From positions 310,001 to 374,000 of the forward strand of contig NZ_JAMSLW010000001.1 in the NCBI RefSeq assembly GCF_024643285.1: 64,000 nt of DNA, read 5' to 3'. Below, in pieces: positions 37,473-45,348 of the stretch. The stretch is from Parapedobacter lycopersici (GTDB lineage Bacteria; Bacteroidota; Bacteroidia; Sphingobacteriales; Sphingobacteriaceae). Numbering within the stretch: the first letter of the stretch is position 1; each line of letters opens with the position of its first letter. The position numbers were made by a program, and so were the translations under genes. The notes beneath the pieces were generated by a model. That model saw only the letters and a list, made by a program, of their open reading frames with translations. It ran no database searches and was not told the DNA's origin.

Positions 37473-37530
37473 CTTTTTTTTTGCGAATATAAGGCTTAGG
37501 ACAGAAATTGCCGGAAAACAAATCAGTTAA

Positions 37531-38904
37531 ATGAAAAAACAAACCCGTTTTAATTGCCTGATCACCATGGCCGTGTTGGGCGGTAGCATATGGTCTGCCA
37601 CAGCTCAGGAACAACTCTCCATCCGGGACGCCATACAGCGGGCCGTTGAAAACAACCTTCAGGTGAAGCAAGCTGAATTTCAATATGCATTGGCGGATCA
37701 GGACCTGAAACAATCAAAAATGAACTTTTATCCAACCGTGAATGCCATGCTATCGGGAAGCAAGAACTGGGGATTGTTTTTTAATTCCGATGTAGGCCAG
37801 CTGACCACGGAATCGGCCAATAACGTAAACGGCGGGCTGAATGCCAACGTGAATCTTTTTCAGGGATTCATGCGTGTGCGCCAGGTAGCGGCCAACCGCC
37901 ACCAGCTCATGGCTGATGCCAGTAATATTGATAAGACTAAAAATGACCTTACGCTGGCGGTGGCCACGAAATACCTCGAGTGCCTGACGAACCTGGATCT
38001 GCTCACGGCCAGCGAGCAGCAGCTCAGCCTCTCCGAAGAGCAGTTAACGGTGGCCGAAGCTAACTTTGAAGTAGGAAACAATACGCTGGCCGATTTGTCG
38101 CAGGCAAAAAGCCAGGTGGCCACGGACGAGCTCAATGTAACAACGGCCCAGAATGCATATGACCTTGCGATACTTGACTTAAAACAGCTGATGGAAGTTA
38201 ATCCTGCGGTGGATATCCGGCTGATAAAACCTAATATCGCCGAATTTGAAAACACGGAGAACGTTTATAGCGCGGCGCAGGTTTATGAAGAAGCGGCTTC
38301 GATTTATCCGGATGTTCGGATGGCCAGGGAACAGACCCAGGTGGCCGAAAGAAATATTGCTATCGCGAAGAGCGCTTATTATCCCACAGTCAGTCTTGGA
38401 GGAAATCTGGGCACGAATTATTCGTCTGCTATTCCCGATCTCGAGATCAACTCGCCGGTAATGCGGTTTGGCAAGCAATTGCAAAGAAATTTCGCACAAT
38501 CGGTGGGGGTTACCATTAATATCCCGATATTCAATAACTTGCAGACGAAAATTAATGTAAACCGTGCCCGGATCAGCTACCAGAATGCATTGGTTAATGA
38601 ACAGTTGACAAATAATAACCTGAGCAAGATCATCAATCAGGCGGTGCTGGATCTCCGTTCGGCCGAAAAGCGGCTCTATTCCACGGAGACGGCCTTTACG
38701 TCGGCAAAAGATGCATTCGAGGTAATTGAGCAGCGCTTTGAGGTAGGACTGGCCAACTCCATCGAATTGTTTACCGCCCAAACAAATAGGAACAAGGCGG
38801 AGTTTGATTATATCCAGTCGCGGTATGACCTCATTTTCAGGAGCAAGGTAATTGATTTTTATCTGGGCAAAACTATTGCATTCGGAACGGAACAGGAAAA
38901 CTAA
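37531..38904 (+). CDS. TolC-family outer-membrane efflux protein
   Basis: A 457-residue protein with signal peptide (ending near SATAQ) and the two TolC repeats of coiled-coil and barrel segments: LSIRDAIQRAVENNLQVKQAE, NVNLFQGFMRVRQVAANRH, then VTINIPIFNNLQTKINVNRAR and DAFEVIEQRFEVGLANSIEL. It gives the outer-membrane duct of a tripartite exporter. The adaptor gene begins 18 nt later. No inner-membrane pump follows. Confidence 0.93.
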   Translation: MKKQTRFNCLITMAVLGGSIWSATAQEQLSIRDAIQRAVENNLQVKQAEFQYALADQDLKQSKMNFYPTVNAMLSGSKNWGLFFNSDVGQLTTESANNVNGGLNANVNLFQGFMRVRQVAANRHQLMADASNIDKTKNDLTLAVATKYLECLTNLDLLTASEQQLSLSEEQLTVAEANFEVGNNTLADLSQAKSQVATDELNVTTAQNAYDLAILDLKQLMEVNPAVDIRLIKPNIAEFENTENVYSAAQVYEEAASIYPDVRMAREQTQVAERNIAIAKSAYYPTVSLGGNLGTNYSSAIPDLEINSPVMRFGKQLQRNFAQSVGVTINIPIFNNLQTKINVNRARISYQNALVNEQLTNNNLSKIINQAVLDLRSAEKRLYSTETAFTSAKDAFEVIEQRFEVGLANSIELFTAQTNRNKAEFDYIQSRYDLIFRSKVIDFYLGKTIAFGTEQEN

Positions 38905-38922
38905 CAACCCAAATTTATACTA

Positions 38923-40266
38923 ATGGCAAAAAAGAAAAATACCCTTAAATATGTGCTCATCGGGGCAGTTATTTTATTGATTCTGGTCGTCGTCGCCAAT
39001 AAGGCGGGTTGGATAGGCCAGGGGGATGTTATCAAGGTGGCCACCGATAAGGTAGAGAAAAGGACGGTAAACGAACAAGTGTCAGCCAGCGGAAAGGTCC
39101 ATCCGGAGGTAGAAGTGAAGCTCAGTTCCGAAGTTTCCGGTGAAATTGTGGAATTGAATGTAAAGGAAGGTGACGTCGTGACCAAAGGACAGGTCCTGTG
39201 CCGCATACGACCGGACATCCTGCAATCGGGATACGAGCGGGCCGTAGCGTCGTTGAATGCCCAGCGGGCGAGCCTGTCAGTTGCGGAGCAACAGCTTAAG
39301 CAACAGGAAGCTAACTTTGCCAATGTAGAAGCTACGTTTAAGCGGAATCGGGAACTTTATGATAAAAAAGTGGTCTCCGCTGCTGAATTTGACCAGGTGC
39401 GGGCCGATTATGAAAGCGCAAGGGCAAACCTCGAAGCGCAACGGCAAAATGTACTGGCTACCAAATACGGTGTTGACCAGTCGCAGGCGTCTGTACAGGA
39501 GGCCGGTGACAACCTGGCACGTACCACCATTTATGCGCCAACGGATGGCGTGATATCATTGCTTCAGGTGGAACTCGGTGAACGTGTGGTAGGTACAGCG
39601 CAGATGGCCGGTACGGAGATCATGCGAATTGCCGATATGAATGCCATGGAAGTAGTTGTTGAAGTCAACGAAAATGATATTAACCGGGTGTCGTTGAACA
39701 ACGAGGCGACGATTGAAGTGGACGCTTTCCAAAACCGGAAATTCAAGGGCCGGGTTACAGAGATAGCCAGCTCATCAACCACCGCAGCGGCCGCGACTGC
39801 AACGGAGGCGGGTACCGATCAGGTAACCAATTTTAATGTGAAAGTCCGTATACTGCCCGAATCGTATGAAGATCTGATTAAGGAAGACCAGGCTAATCCA
39901 TCACCTTTCCGGCCGGGGCTTTCGGCGACGGTAGATATCCATACCCGCCAGGATACCGGTTTAGCGGTGTCCATCCAGTCCGTTACCCTGCGTGAAGCCC
40001 AGGATACCACGGCAACTGAAGCAAAACCAACCGGCGCCTCCGCAAACGGTAACGCGAAGATGAAGGAATATGTGTTCGTATATGATAATGCGGGGAAAGT
40101 GCACCAGACAGAAGTGACGACCGGCATTCAGGATGATACATATATCCGCATCCTATCAGGCCTTTCCGAGGGGGATGAAGTGGTATCACGGCCATTCAAT
40201 GCTATCAGCAAGACATTGAAAGACGGTAGTCGCGTGGAAAAAGTTGATAAAAACAGCCTGTTATAA
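38923..40266 (+). CDS. HlyD/RND-type periplasmic adaptor (membrane fusion protein)
   Basis: A 447-residue protein with one N-terminal membrane anchor (residues 8-30), a split biotinyl/lipoyl domain (VSGEIVELNVKEGDVVTKGQ; second half TIYAPTDGVISLLQVELGE), a coiled-coil hairpin of about 100 residues between them (RASLSVAEQQLKQQEAN; EAQRQNV) and a beta-barrel (MNAMEVVVEVNENDINRV). It should bridge an inner-membrane ABC or RND pump with the TolC protein, but no pump is adjacent. The transcript end is a palindrome that overlaps the stop codon. Confidence 0.93.
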   Translation: MAKKKNTLKYVLIGAVILLILVVVANKAGWIGQGDVIKVATDKVEKRTVNEQVSASGKVHPEVEVKLSSEVSGEIVELNVKEGDVVTKGQVLCRIRPDILQSGYERAVASLNAQRASLSVAEQQLKQQEANFANVEATFKRNRELYDKKVVSAAEFDQVRADYESARANLEAQRQNVLATKYGVDQSQASVQEAGDNLARTTIYAPTDGVISLLQVELGERVVGTAQMAGTEIMRIADMNAMEVVVEVNENDINRVSLNNEATIEVDAFQNRKFKGRVTEIASSSTTAAAATATEAGTDQVTNFNVKVRILPESYEDLIKEDQANPSPFRPGLSATVDIHTRQDTGLAVSIQSVTLREAQDTTATEAKPTGASANGNAKMKEYVFVYDNAGKVHQTEVTTGIQDDTYIRILSGLSEGDEVVSRPFNAISKTLKDGSRVEKVDKNSLL

Positions 40267-40277
40267 CAGGCTGTTTT
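40250..40277 (+). terminator. 28-nt perfect palindrome overlapping the adaptor stop codon
   Basis: 40250-40263 and 40264-40277 are exact reverse complements (AAAACAGCCTGTTA arms), so the last codons and the TAA of the adaptor gene lie inside the stem. T and A runs at the ends suit a bidirectional terminator. Confidence 0.75.
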
Positions 40278-40293
40278 AAAATTTCATTTTGGT

Positions 40294-40325
40294 TTGGACT
40301 GATTATAAATAATTCCGTATCTTCG
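40294..40325 (+). promoter_or_regulatory. Near-consensus promoter of the DUF6686-like gene
   Basis: TTG at 40294-40296, 21 nt, TATCTTCG at 40318-40325 (one mismatch to TAnnTTTG). The start codon lies 23 nt downstream. Confidence 0.45.
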
Positions 40326-40348
40326 CAGGCGATCAACAAGAATTGATA

Positions 40349-40732
40349 ATGATTTGCCCACTGGCTCATTTTGAGGAAGTCTATAAAACAGATCACGGCG
40401 CGGTATACCAATGCAGCAGGCAGAATTGCTATTGGCTTGATTTTGCTGGTGGCACAACCGCGTTTAAGGTGAGTGACTTTTTCAATTTCAAGAAAAAAGT
40501 TGATGCAGTGGACATTTCTGCCATGATCATCGATTCGTCACGTACAGCTGATTTCACGATCATCATGCCTTTCCGCACCCCGCGTTGCTTCGTACTGGAC
40601 ATTAATGCCGTGCTGAATTTGCGGGAACTGCTGGCAGGGGCGAAGTTTATGATCGAACTGAACAGTGTGGTCAATGAATGTCTGAACGTAACCCCAGACC
40701 GCGCATTCCGGCCGCAGACTACCAATCATTGA
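40349..40732 (+). CDS. Small conserved Bacteroidota protein (DUF6686-like)
   Basis: A 127-residue soluble protein starting MICPLAHFEEVYKT, with a Cys/His-bearing N-terminus (CxxxH, then QCSRQNCYWLDF) followed by VSDFFNFKKKVDAV and DINAVLNLRELLAGA. I recall this shape as the DUF6686 group, without known function; the recall is not certain. The two or three N-terminal Cys and a His could bind a metal. It stands alone before ferritin and is preceded by a near-consensus promoter. An in-frame TTG two codons upstream is less likely as start. Confidence 0.6.
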   Translation: MICPLAHFEEVYKTDHGAVYQCSRQNCYWLDFAGGTTAFKVSDFFNFKKKVDAVDISAMIIDSSRTADFTIIMPFRTPRCFVLDINAVLNLRELLAGAKFMIELNSVVNECLNVTPDRAFRPQTTNH

Positions 40733-40777
40733 CGGTAATCTCCTTATAATTTAGACTGAATTTGTATTGCTTTTGTT

Positions 40778-40810
40778 TTGAACGATTTACCCTTCGTTTT
40801 CGTATATTTG
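40778..40810 (+). promoter_or_regulatory. Promoter of the ferritin gene
   Basis: TTG at 40778-40780, 22 nt, TATATTTG at 40803-40810. The leader to the ferritin start at 40865 is about 47 nt, long enough for regulation. Confidence 0.65.
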
Positions 40811-40864
40811 TATTACTGAAAACATGGCGTCGTAACCATGATCAATTTTAAAAGAACAAGCACT

Positions 40865-41389
40865 ATGAAAGACTTATTGCGTTTGAAGACTTCATTAAAT
40901 GAGGAAATCGAAAAGATATTAAATGAACAGATTAAAGTAGAGGCACACTCTTCATCCATTTACCTGGCCATGTCATCCTGGTGTGATGATCAGGGGTATG
41001 ATTTCAGCGCTGATTTCTTCGCCAAACAATCCGAAGAAGAGCGTACCCACATGCTGAAACTGTTTAATTATGTAAATGACCGGGGTGGTCGTGCAATTTC
41101 CCCCGAAATAGTCAATATTCCTGCGGATTTTGAATCGTTCCGGGGTGTCTTTGAGCAGATGCTCGAGCAGGAGATGTATGTGACTCAGCAGTTTAATAAC
41201 ATTGCTGATAAATGCATGAAAGTGAAGGATTTTGTGACATTCCAATTTATCCAATGGTTCCTGGAAGAGCAGATTGAGGAAGAATATGTGGCGCGCCGGA
41301 TTCTGGAAATGTTCGATGTGATCGGAGAGGAAGGCACGGGCCGCTGGGAGATTGATAAACACATTCCAAAAGTAAGCTACGAAGGCTAG
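40865..41389 (+). CDS. ftnA: Non-heme ferritin (iron storage)
   Basis: A 174-residue four-helix protein: MKDLLRLKTSLNEEIEKILN, EAHSSSIYLAMSSWCDDQGYDF, and the ferroxidase residues EEERTHM (Glu59, His62) as in bacterial FtnA. It oxidises and stores iron in a 24-mer shell. Homologues start at this Met; the reading frame also has an ATG nine codons upstream (40838), which is less usual. It has its own promoter and a strong terminator 24 nt after the stop, so it is monocistronic. Peroxide-linked control by the nearby OxyR is possible. Confidence 0.95.
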   Translation: MKDLLRLKTSLNEEIEKILNEQIKVEAHSSSIYLAMSSWCDDQGYDFSADFFAKQSEEERTHMLKLFNYVNDRGGRAISPEIVNIPADFESFRGVFEQMLEQEMYVTQQFNNIADKCMKVKDFVTFQFIQWFLEEQIEEEYVARRILEMFDVIGEEGTGRWEIDKHIPKVSYEG

Positions 41390-41412
41390 TAACAGTGTTA
41401 CATACCATACAG

Positions 41413-41452
41413 ATCGGGCTACCTCTTTTCCGGAGGCAGCCCGATTTTTTTT
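41413..41452 (+). terminator. Rho-independent terminator of ftnA
   Basis: ATCGGGCT (41413-41420) pairs with AGCCCGAT (41438-41445); the stem continues after one mismatch with CCTC/GAGG, and eight T follow. Confidence 0.9.
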
Positions 41453-41523
41453 GCAGACATACGGATTATATCTTATCTTTCGTTCTCTATAGACAGGAGC
41501 AGGTTTATTCAGCTTACTCGCAT

Positions 41524-41531
41524 TATATTTG
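41524..41531 (+). promoter_or_regulatory. -7 element of the beta-barrel gene
   Basis: TATATTTG matches TAnnTTTG; no TTG is found at the expected spacing. Transcription from here would begin near 41538, about 28 nt before the TTG start codon at 41566, which supports that start. Confidence 0.45.
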
Positions 41532-41565
41532 ATACAGATATACCATATTATTTTACTGACGACAG

Positions 41566-44289
41566 TTGCCACCGATAGCTATACATAGGCTCCTTTTCTT
41601 TGCGTTTCTTTTTATGTCGGTACACGCCCTGGGGCAATCCCGGCAAAAAGAAATCACGGGTGTCGTAATCGATACTTCGGGCGCGCCGTTGCAGGGTGTG
41701 AATGTCCGGCTTTCCACAATATTGGACACCATGCTGGTTACGACCGCCCAAAATGGATCGTTCGCATTTACTGGCGTCATTGGTCCCGATTTCCGCTTGA
41801 CGTTCAGTATGATCGGCTACCAGATCCTTGATAAGGTTTACCAGTCCGAACTTCCAGTGGCTTCCATCCGGTTACTTCCGACGGTGTTGCGCCCGCAGCA
41901 GACGCTTCTAAGGGAAGTCGTGATCAACCACGTGCGGCCGATTGTGTTTATGGGCGACACCATCCAATATAACCTGGATGCGTATAACATCCGAAAGAAC
42001 TCATTGCTGGAAGAAGCACTGAAACTGCTGCCCGGCATACAGGTAAGCCGCGACGGTACGGTTCTGGCCCAGGGAAAACAGATCAGCCGGGTACAGGTAG
42101 ACAGTAAGAATTTCTTTGGTGGAGAAGTGCTGACAGCCACGCGGAACCTGCCCGCCGAATTTATCCAATCGATACAGGTTGTTGATTACTACGGTGACAT
42201 GGCAAGCAAAACCGGTATCAGGGATTCGCCACCTGAAAAGATACTTAACATCGTGTTGAAAGAAGATAAGAAGCGTATTCTCTTCGGCCAGGTAACCGGG
42301 GGTGGGGGGACAAGCGACCGGTATATCGGCAGCATGGGTATCAATAATTTTAATGACGGACAGGAATTTTCCATGGTGGGTTCGTTTAATAATACAAACA
42401 CCAGCCTGTTTAGTTACGGTGCACCGAGTGGTGCCGGCAGCAGGGAACGGGGCAATACCGATTTAACAGGCATGATGGATCCCGTAGATGGTGTAAATAC
42501 GACCAACTCACTTGGACTGACCTATTCCGACGAGGTGGTGGATAATGTCAATATATACGGAAAATACACGTTTACCAATCGTAAAAATAATACCATTGGC
42601 AACTCGCAGTTGCGAAGTATGTACGATTTCCGGCCCATCATTAACCAGGAAAGCCGTGAAGTAAATTCGGATAATATGCACCACCTGATGACCTGGGATG
42701 TAGAGGCCCAGCTGGATGCTAAAAATTACCTGAAGGTCAGTCCGAATATTTCATTCAATACTTCCCGGACGAATAACCAGAGTGTAAATACCATTCAGAA
42801 TAAGAGCATCGCCAATGAGCAAACCTATCGAACTTATGAGGCGAATGAAAATGCCTCATCTCCCAATTTTGATGTCGATGTTCTGTATTCACGCCTCTTC
42901 AACAAGCCGGGCCGGAAATTTGTATTGAATATGCTGGGGAGGTACGCCAAGCAGGATAAGCTGGATAGCATTAATGATTATTTCCAGAGCGTTGATATCT
43001 ATACTGGTTTGCCTAACGATGGGGAAGTAAATGCGCTGGAACAGAATGTAAGAAGTAATAGCCGGAACCAGATTGGCCGGCTACGTGCGGCATACATTGA
43101 ACCCATTGATAAAAACAGCATCCTGGAAATCAATTACGAATATAATTACACGAATATTGATAACCGCCGGAGCGTGTGGGATCGGTCGAAACAGGTACCT
43201 GTCGACTCATTGAGTGTTGACTATGCTTACTTTTTTGAAAGCAACCGCATAGGCCTGAATTACCAGATGGATAAAAGTGAACGGTTCAGATATACGCTGG
43301 GCTTTGCCGTGCAGCCATTGTTGTTAAGCGGCCACACGCTGAGCAGGGAAATTGTCACCAGGCACCGGAATGTCAATATGATACCAAGCGCCGGTTTCCG
43401 GTATCGTATCAACGACGAAAGTGAGTGGTCTATTGATTACCTCGGCACTAATAACCAACCGAATTTCTCGCAGATACAGCCGGTGCAGGACCTGACCAAC
43501 TCTCAGAACATCATTATGGGTAACGCGGAGCTCAAGGCTGAGTTTGTGAATCGGATTACGACGCGGTATCGGCGTACCAGAATAGGCATGAACCGCTTTT
43601 TTGAAGCGCAGTTGTCAGTAAATCAGGTCCAGAACAAAATCGTGACCATCCGGGAGAGTCTCCCGAACAGTACCGTACAGCGTACCAGTTTTCGCAATAC
43701 CAATGGTTACTTTGATGTCCGGGGTTATTACATGTACAGTACGCCGGTGTTCAATGAAAACGTGCAGCTTAACCTCAACGGCATGGCCGACTATGTCAAT
43801 AACATCTCTTACATAGATACAGCACGCTATTTTGGACGTAATTTTATCTATTCCCAGGCAGCACAGCTCCGTTTTTCAGTAGCCGATGTCATTGAAACGG
43901 AGCTGAATAGCAGCTACACATTCAACCGTACCCGCTACTCTTTACTGTCTACCGAAGGAATTAGCGCAAACTCGTTCTTATTCGGACTGGCGGCAAAGGG
44001 TTATCTTTCCGATAATTGGGCTTTCGGTTTTGATATGTCACACCGGCTCAATACCGGATATTTTGTCAATGCAAATCCTACATTGCTGAACGCCTACATT
44101 GAATGTACGTTCCTGAAGAATAACATGGCACTACTCCGCCTGCAGGGATTCGACCTGTTTAATGAAAACACCGGTGTTACACGGGAAGTGCTGGGCAACG
44201 ATGTGCTGGACGTCCGTAATAACCGGCTAGCCCGGTATTTTATGCTGTCGCTGAATATCCGTCTGCAAAAATATCCATCAAAAACCTGA
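41566..44289 (+). CDS. Outer-membrane beta-barrel protein with N-terminal carboxypeptidase-like domain
   Basis: A 907-residue outer-membrane protein related to the TonB receptor-like OMP_b-brl_3 group. The signal peptide (IHRLLFFAFLFMSVHALGQ) is only complete if translation starts at the TTG at 41566; the first ATG lies inside it (41614). A carboxypeptidase-like domain (ITGVVIDTSGAPLQGVNVRL) is followed by a plug-like segment (ALKLLPGIQVSRDGTVLAQG) and a barrel. Members are found in envelope biogenesis or export and have no fixed ligand. The quinone oxidoreductase overlaps its stop by 1 nt (TGATG). Confidence 0.85.
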   Translation: MPPIAIHRLLFFAFLFMSVHALGQSRQKEITGVVIDTSGAPLQGVNVRLSTILDTMLVTTAQNGSFAFTGVIGPDFRLTFSMIGYQILDKVYQSELPVASIRLLPTVLRPQQTLLREVVINHVRPIVFMGDTIQYNLDAYNIRKNSLLEEALKLLPGIQVSRDGTVLAQGKQISRVQVDSKNFFGGEVLTATRNLPAEFIQSIQVVDYYGDMASKTGIRDSPPEKILNIVLKEDKKRILFGQVTGGGGTSDRYIGSMGINNFNDGQEFSMVGSFNNTNTSLFSYGAPSGAGSRERGNTDLTGMMDPVDGVNTTNSLGLTYSDEVVDNVNIYGKYTFTNRKNNTIGNSQLRSMYDFRPIINQESREVNSDNMHHLMTWDVEAQLDAKNYLKVSPNISFNTSRTNNQSVNTIQNKSIANEQTYRTYEANENASSPNFDVDVLYSRLFNKPGRKFVLNMLGRYAKQDKLDSINDYFQSVDIYTGLPNDGEVNALEQNVRSNSRNQIGRLRAAYIEPIDKNSILEINYEYNYTNIDNRRSVWDRSKQVPVDSLSVDYAYFFESNRIGLNYQMDKSERFRYTLGFAVQPLLLSGHTLSREIVTRHRNVNMIPSAGFRYRINDESEWSIDYLGTNNQPNFSQIQPVQDLTNSQNIIMGNAELKAEFVNRITTRYRRTRIGMNRFFEAQLSVNQVQNKIVTIRESLPNSTVQRTSFRNTNGYFDVRGYYMYSTPVFNENVQLNLNGMADYVNNISYIDTARYFGRNFIYSQAAQLRFSVADVIETELNSSYTFNRTRYSLLSTEGISANSFLFGLAAKGYLSDNWAFGFDMSHRLNTGYFVNANPTLLNAYIECTFLKNNMALLRLQGFDLFNENTGVTREVLGNDVLDVRNNRLARYFMLSLNIRLQKYPSKT

Positions 44290-45257
44290 TGAAAGCTATT
44301 GTAATCCGGTTACCTGGAGGTCCTGATCAATTAACGATGCAGGAGCGGCCTATCCCTCACGTGAACGCCAACGAGGTATTGATTAAAGTACACGCGGCCG
44401 GGATCAACCGACCTGACATCTTTCAGCGGCAAGGTAAGTATCCAGCACCGGAAGGGGTTGTGCAGGATATTCCCGGATTGGAAGTGGCTGGAATAGTTGA
44501 GGATTGTGGTCGCGGAGTTACGCGCTGGAAACCGGGCGACCGGGTCTGTGCACTGCTGCCGGGCGGCGGGTATGCCGAATACGCTGCTGCTGATGCATCA
44601 CATTGCCTGCCTATTCCGGCGAATGTATCGTTTTGTGAAGCGGCTTGTCTTCCGGAGACGGTGTTAACTGTATGGCACAATGTTTTTCAACGTGGATGTT
44701 TAATTAGTGGCCAGTCATTTCTCGTACATGGTGGAAGCGGGGGAATCGGTACCACCGCCATTCAGCTGGCTTCTCTTGCAGGAGCAAAAGTGTATGCCAC
44801 GGCAGGAACGGATGAGAAATGCCGTTTTTGCGAAGAGCTGGGCGCGGTTTCCTGCATCAATTACCGCGACAGAGATTTTGCGACGGAACTGGAGGCCGGA
44901 ACAATTGACGTATTGCTGGACAGTATCGGCACGCCTTATTTTGATCGCAATATTGACTTGCTGGCTGAAGAGGGCCGGATCATTTTCATTAATGCGGTCG
45001 GTGGACGGCAGGCGGCGCTAAACATTAGCAGGTTAATGCAAAAACGCCTGACGTTGACAGGAAGCACACTGCGTAACCGGGACAGCGAATTTAAGGCTGA
45101 CTTATGTCGGGCGGTTGAGCGTTACGTATGGCCCTGGCTTAGCCGGGGAGACTTCCGTCCGGTTATTTACCGTAGTTTTTCCCTCGCCCGGGTGCCGGAA
45201 GCACACACGCTGATGGAGTCAGGGAATTTTATGGGTAAGCTCGTATTGGAAACTTGA
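44289..45257 (+). CDS. NAD(P)H:quinone oxidoreductase, zinc-independent MDR family
   Basis: A 322-residue medium-chain reductase of the quinone oxidoreductase (PIG3-like) branch: AGINRPDIFQRQGKYPAPEG, GLEVAGIVEDCG, then the NADP site HGGSGGIGTTAIQLASLAGA. The zinc ligands of alcohol dehydrogenases are absent. Start ATG overlaps the preceding TGA, so translation is coupled to the beta-barrel gene although the functions seem unrelated. Confidence 0.9.
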   Translation: MKAIVIRLPGGPDQLTMQERPIPHVNANEVLIKVHAAGINRPDIFQRQGKYPAPEGVVQDIPGLEVAGIVEDCGRGVTRWKPGDRVCALLPGGGYAEYAAADASHCLPIPANVSFCEAACLPETVLTVWHNVFQRGCLISGQSFLVHGGSGGIGTTAIQLASLAGAKVYATAGTDEKCRFCEELGAVSCINYRDRDFATELEAGTIDVLLDSIGTPYFDRNIDLLAEEGRIIFINAVGGRQAALNISRLMQKRLTLTGSTLRNRDSEFKADLCRAVERYVWPWLSRGDFRPVIYRSFSLARVPEAHTLMESGNFMGKLVLET

Positions 45258-45348
45258 TGTGATGCGCGACAGGCTAAATACTTTTAGCGTTTTCATTTTC
45301 GCAATTTTTATGCATATTAGCGGCACAACTGATTAGCATAATCTGCTT

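Noticed and set aside
38179-38907. A 242-codon minus-strand open frame inside the TolC gene
   Set aside because: Antisense shadow without domain; the TolC frame is continuous.
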